Positions 63,846-64,000 of a stretch of DNA of 64,000 bases are shown in pieces; positions within the stretch are counted from its first letter, which is position 1; every line of letters begins with the position of its first letter. A model generated the notes under the pieces. It ran no database searches. It saw only the letters and a list, made by a program, of their open reading frames with translations, and was not told the DNA's origin. The position numbers and the translations under genes are program-made. This DNA is from Bog-473 sp963763575 (GTDB taxonomy: Bacteria; Actinomycetota; Acidimicrobiia; Acidimicrobiales; RAAP-2), in assembly GCA_963763575.1 (NCBI GenBank), contig CAVXPD010000017.1, forward strand, positions 175,608-239,607, read 5' to 3'.

Positions 63846-64000
63846 CTCGCACCTCCAGTGGTTGGGGCACATACCCGCCTGCCACCGGGTCTGCAGCCGA
63901 TGTTCCAATGAGCGAAGTATCCTCCTCGTTCCACGTCACGACTAGAGGCCACCCCGTTGGATTCCGATGGTCCACATCAACCCGACTACAGCGAAAACGA

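Noticed and set aside
1..64000. CRISPR array, rRNA, complete tRNA, insertion sequence, phage or integrase genes
   Set aside because: Looked for regularly spaced repeats, tRNA T-arm signatures and transposase/integrase motifs; only a tRNA-like fragment near 63.3 kb and the repeats listed were found.

Overview
The window is a stretch of high-GC genomic DNA from an actinobacterium. It carries propionyl/acetyl-CoA carboxylase, a double-domain acyl-CoA dehydrogenase, crotonase, ECF41 and ECF42 sigma factors with their usual partner genes, and a secreted protein with GYWxVAxDGG repeats of a type I associate with Acidimicrobiia-like soil and aquatic actinobacteria. The class assignment is an inference; no rRNA or other decisive marker is present.

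Layout. 1-5 kb: a translationally coupled run of acyl-CoA carboxylase beta subunit (5' cut by the window edge), a GH3/PA14 glycosidase and a DHA2 drug exporter. 5-13 kb: YihY membrane protein, methyltransferase, MFS exporter, and a MarR - ABC ATPase - ABC permease - acyl-CoA ligase operon facing a gutted MFS gene. 13-21 kb: PrmC-like methyltransferase, DUF218 protein, fused acyl-CoA dehydrogenase, ABC-F ATPase, and a hybrid kinase with two transmitter modules. 21-32 kb: a looser, more AT-rich accessory zone with small hypothetical genes, three VOC (glyoxalase-fold) genes, one of them in frame with an ECF sigma factor, decayed genes, repeats, a P450, two paralogous small proteins that look like NHLP-type RiPP precursors, and an HdeD protein. 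32-44 kb: dense metabolic genes: FAD oxidoreductase, serine hydrolase, RidA, ECF41 operon with its own promoter, Baeyer-Villiger-type monooxygenase with SDR, ECF42 with YCII partner, TrmA-like methyltransferase, and a CDF zinc exporter with its ArsR sensor. 44-64 kb: cell-surface genes (GT2-GT4 glycosyltransferase, methyltransferase, penicillin-binding protein, propeller/repeat protein, beta-helix protein, GT-C-like membrane protein, phospholipase C) mixed with oxidoreductases, a crotonase and a VOC protein.

Two cross-cutting observations matter to the reader. First, at least seven otherwise intact genes are interrupted by what reads each time as one extra base, so insertion errors in the assembly are more likely than seven separate gene deaths; I call these CDS and give the shift positions. 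Second, truly decayed remnants (MFS, SRPBCC, GNAT, PASTA and unnamed tails) and a diverged 236-241 bp duplicated element at 27.8 and 48.1 kb show that the intergenic parts are a graveyard with some possibly active small genes.
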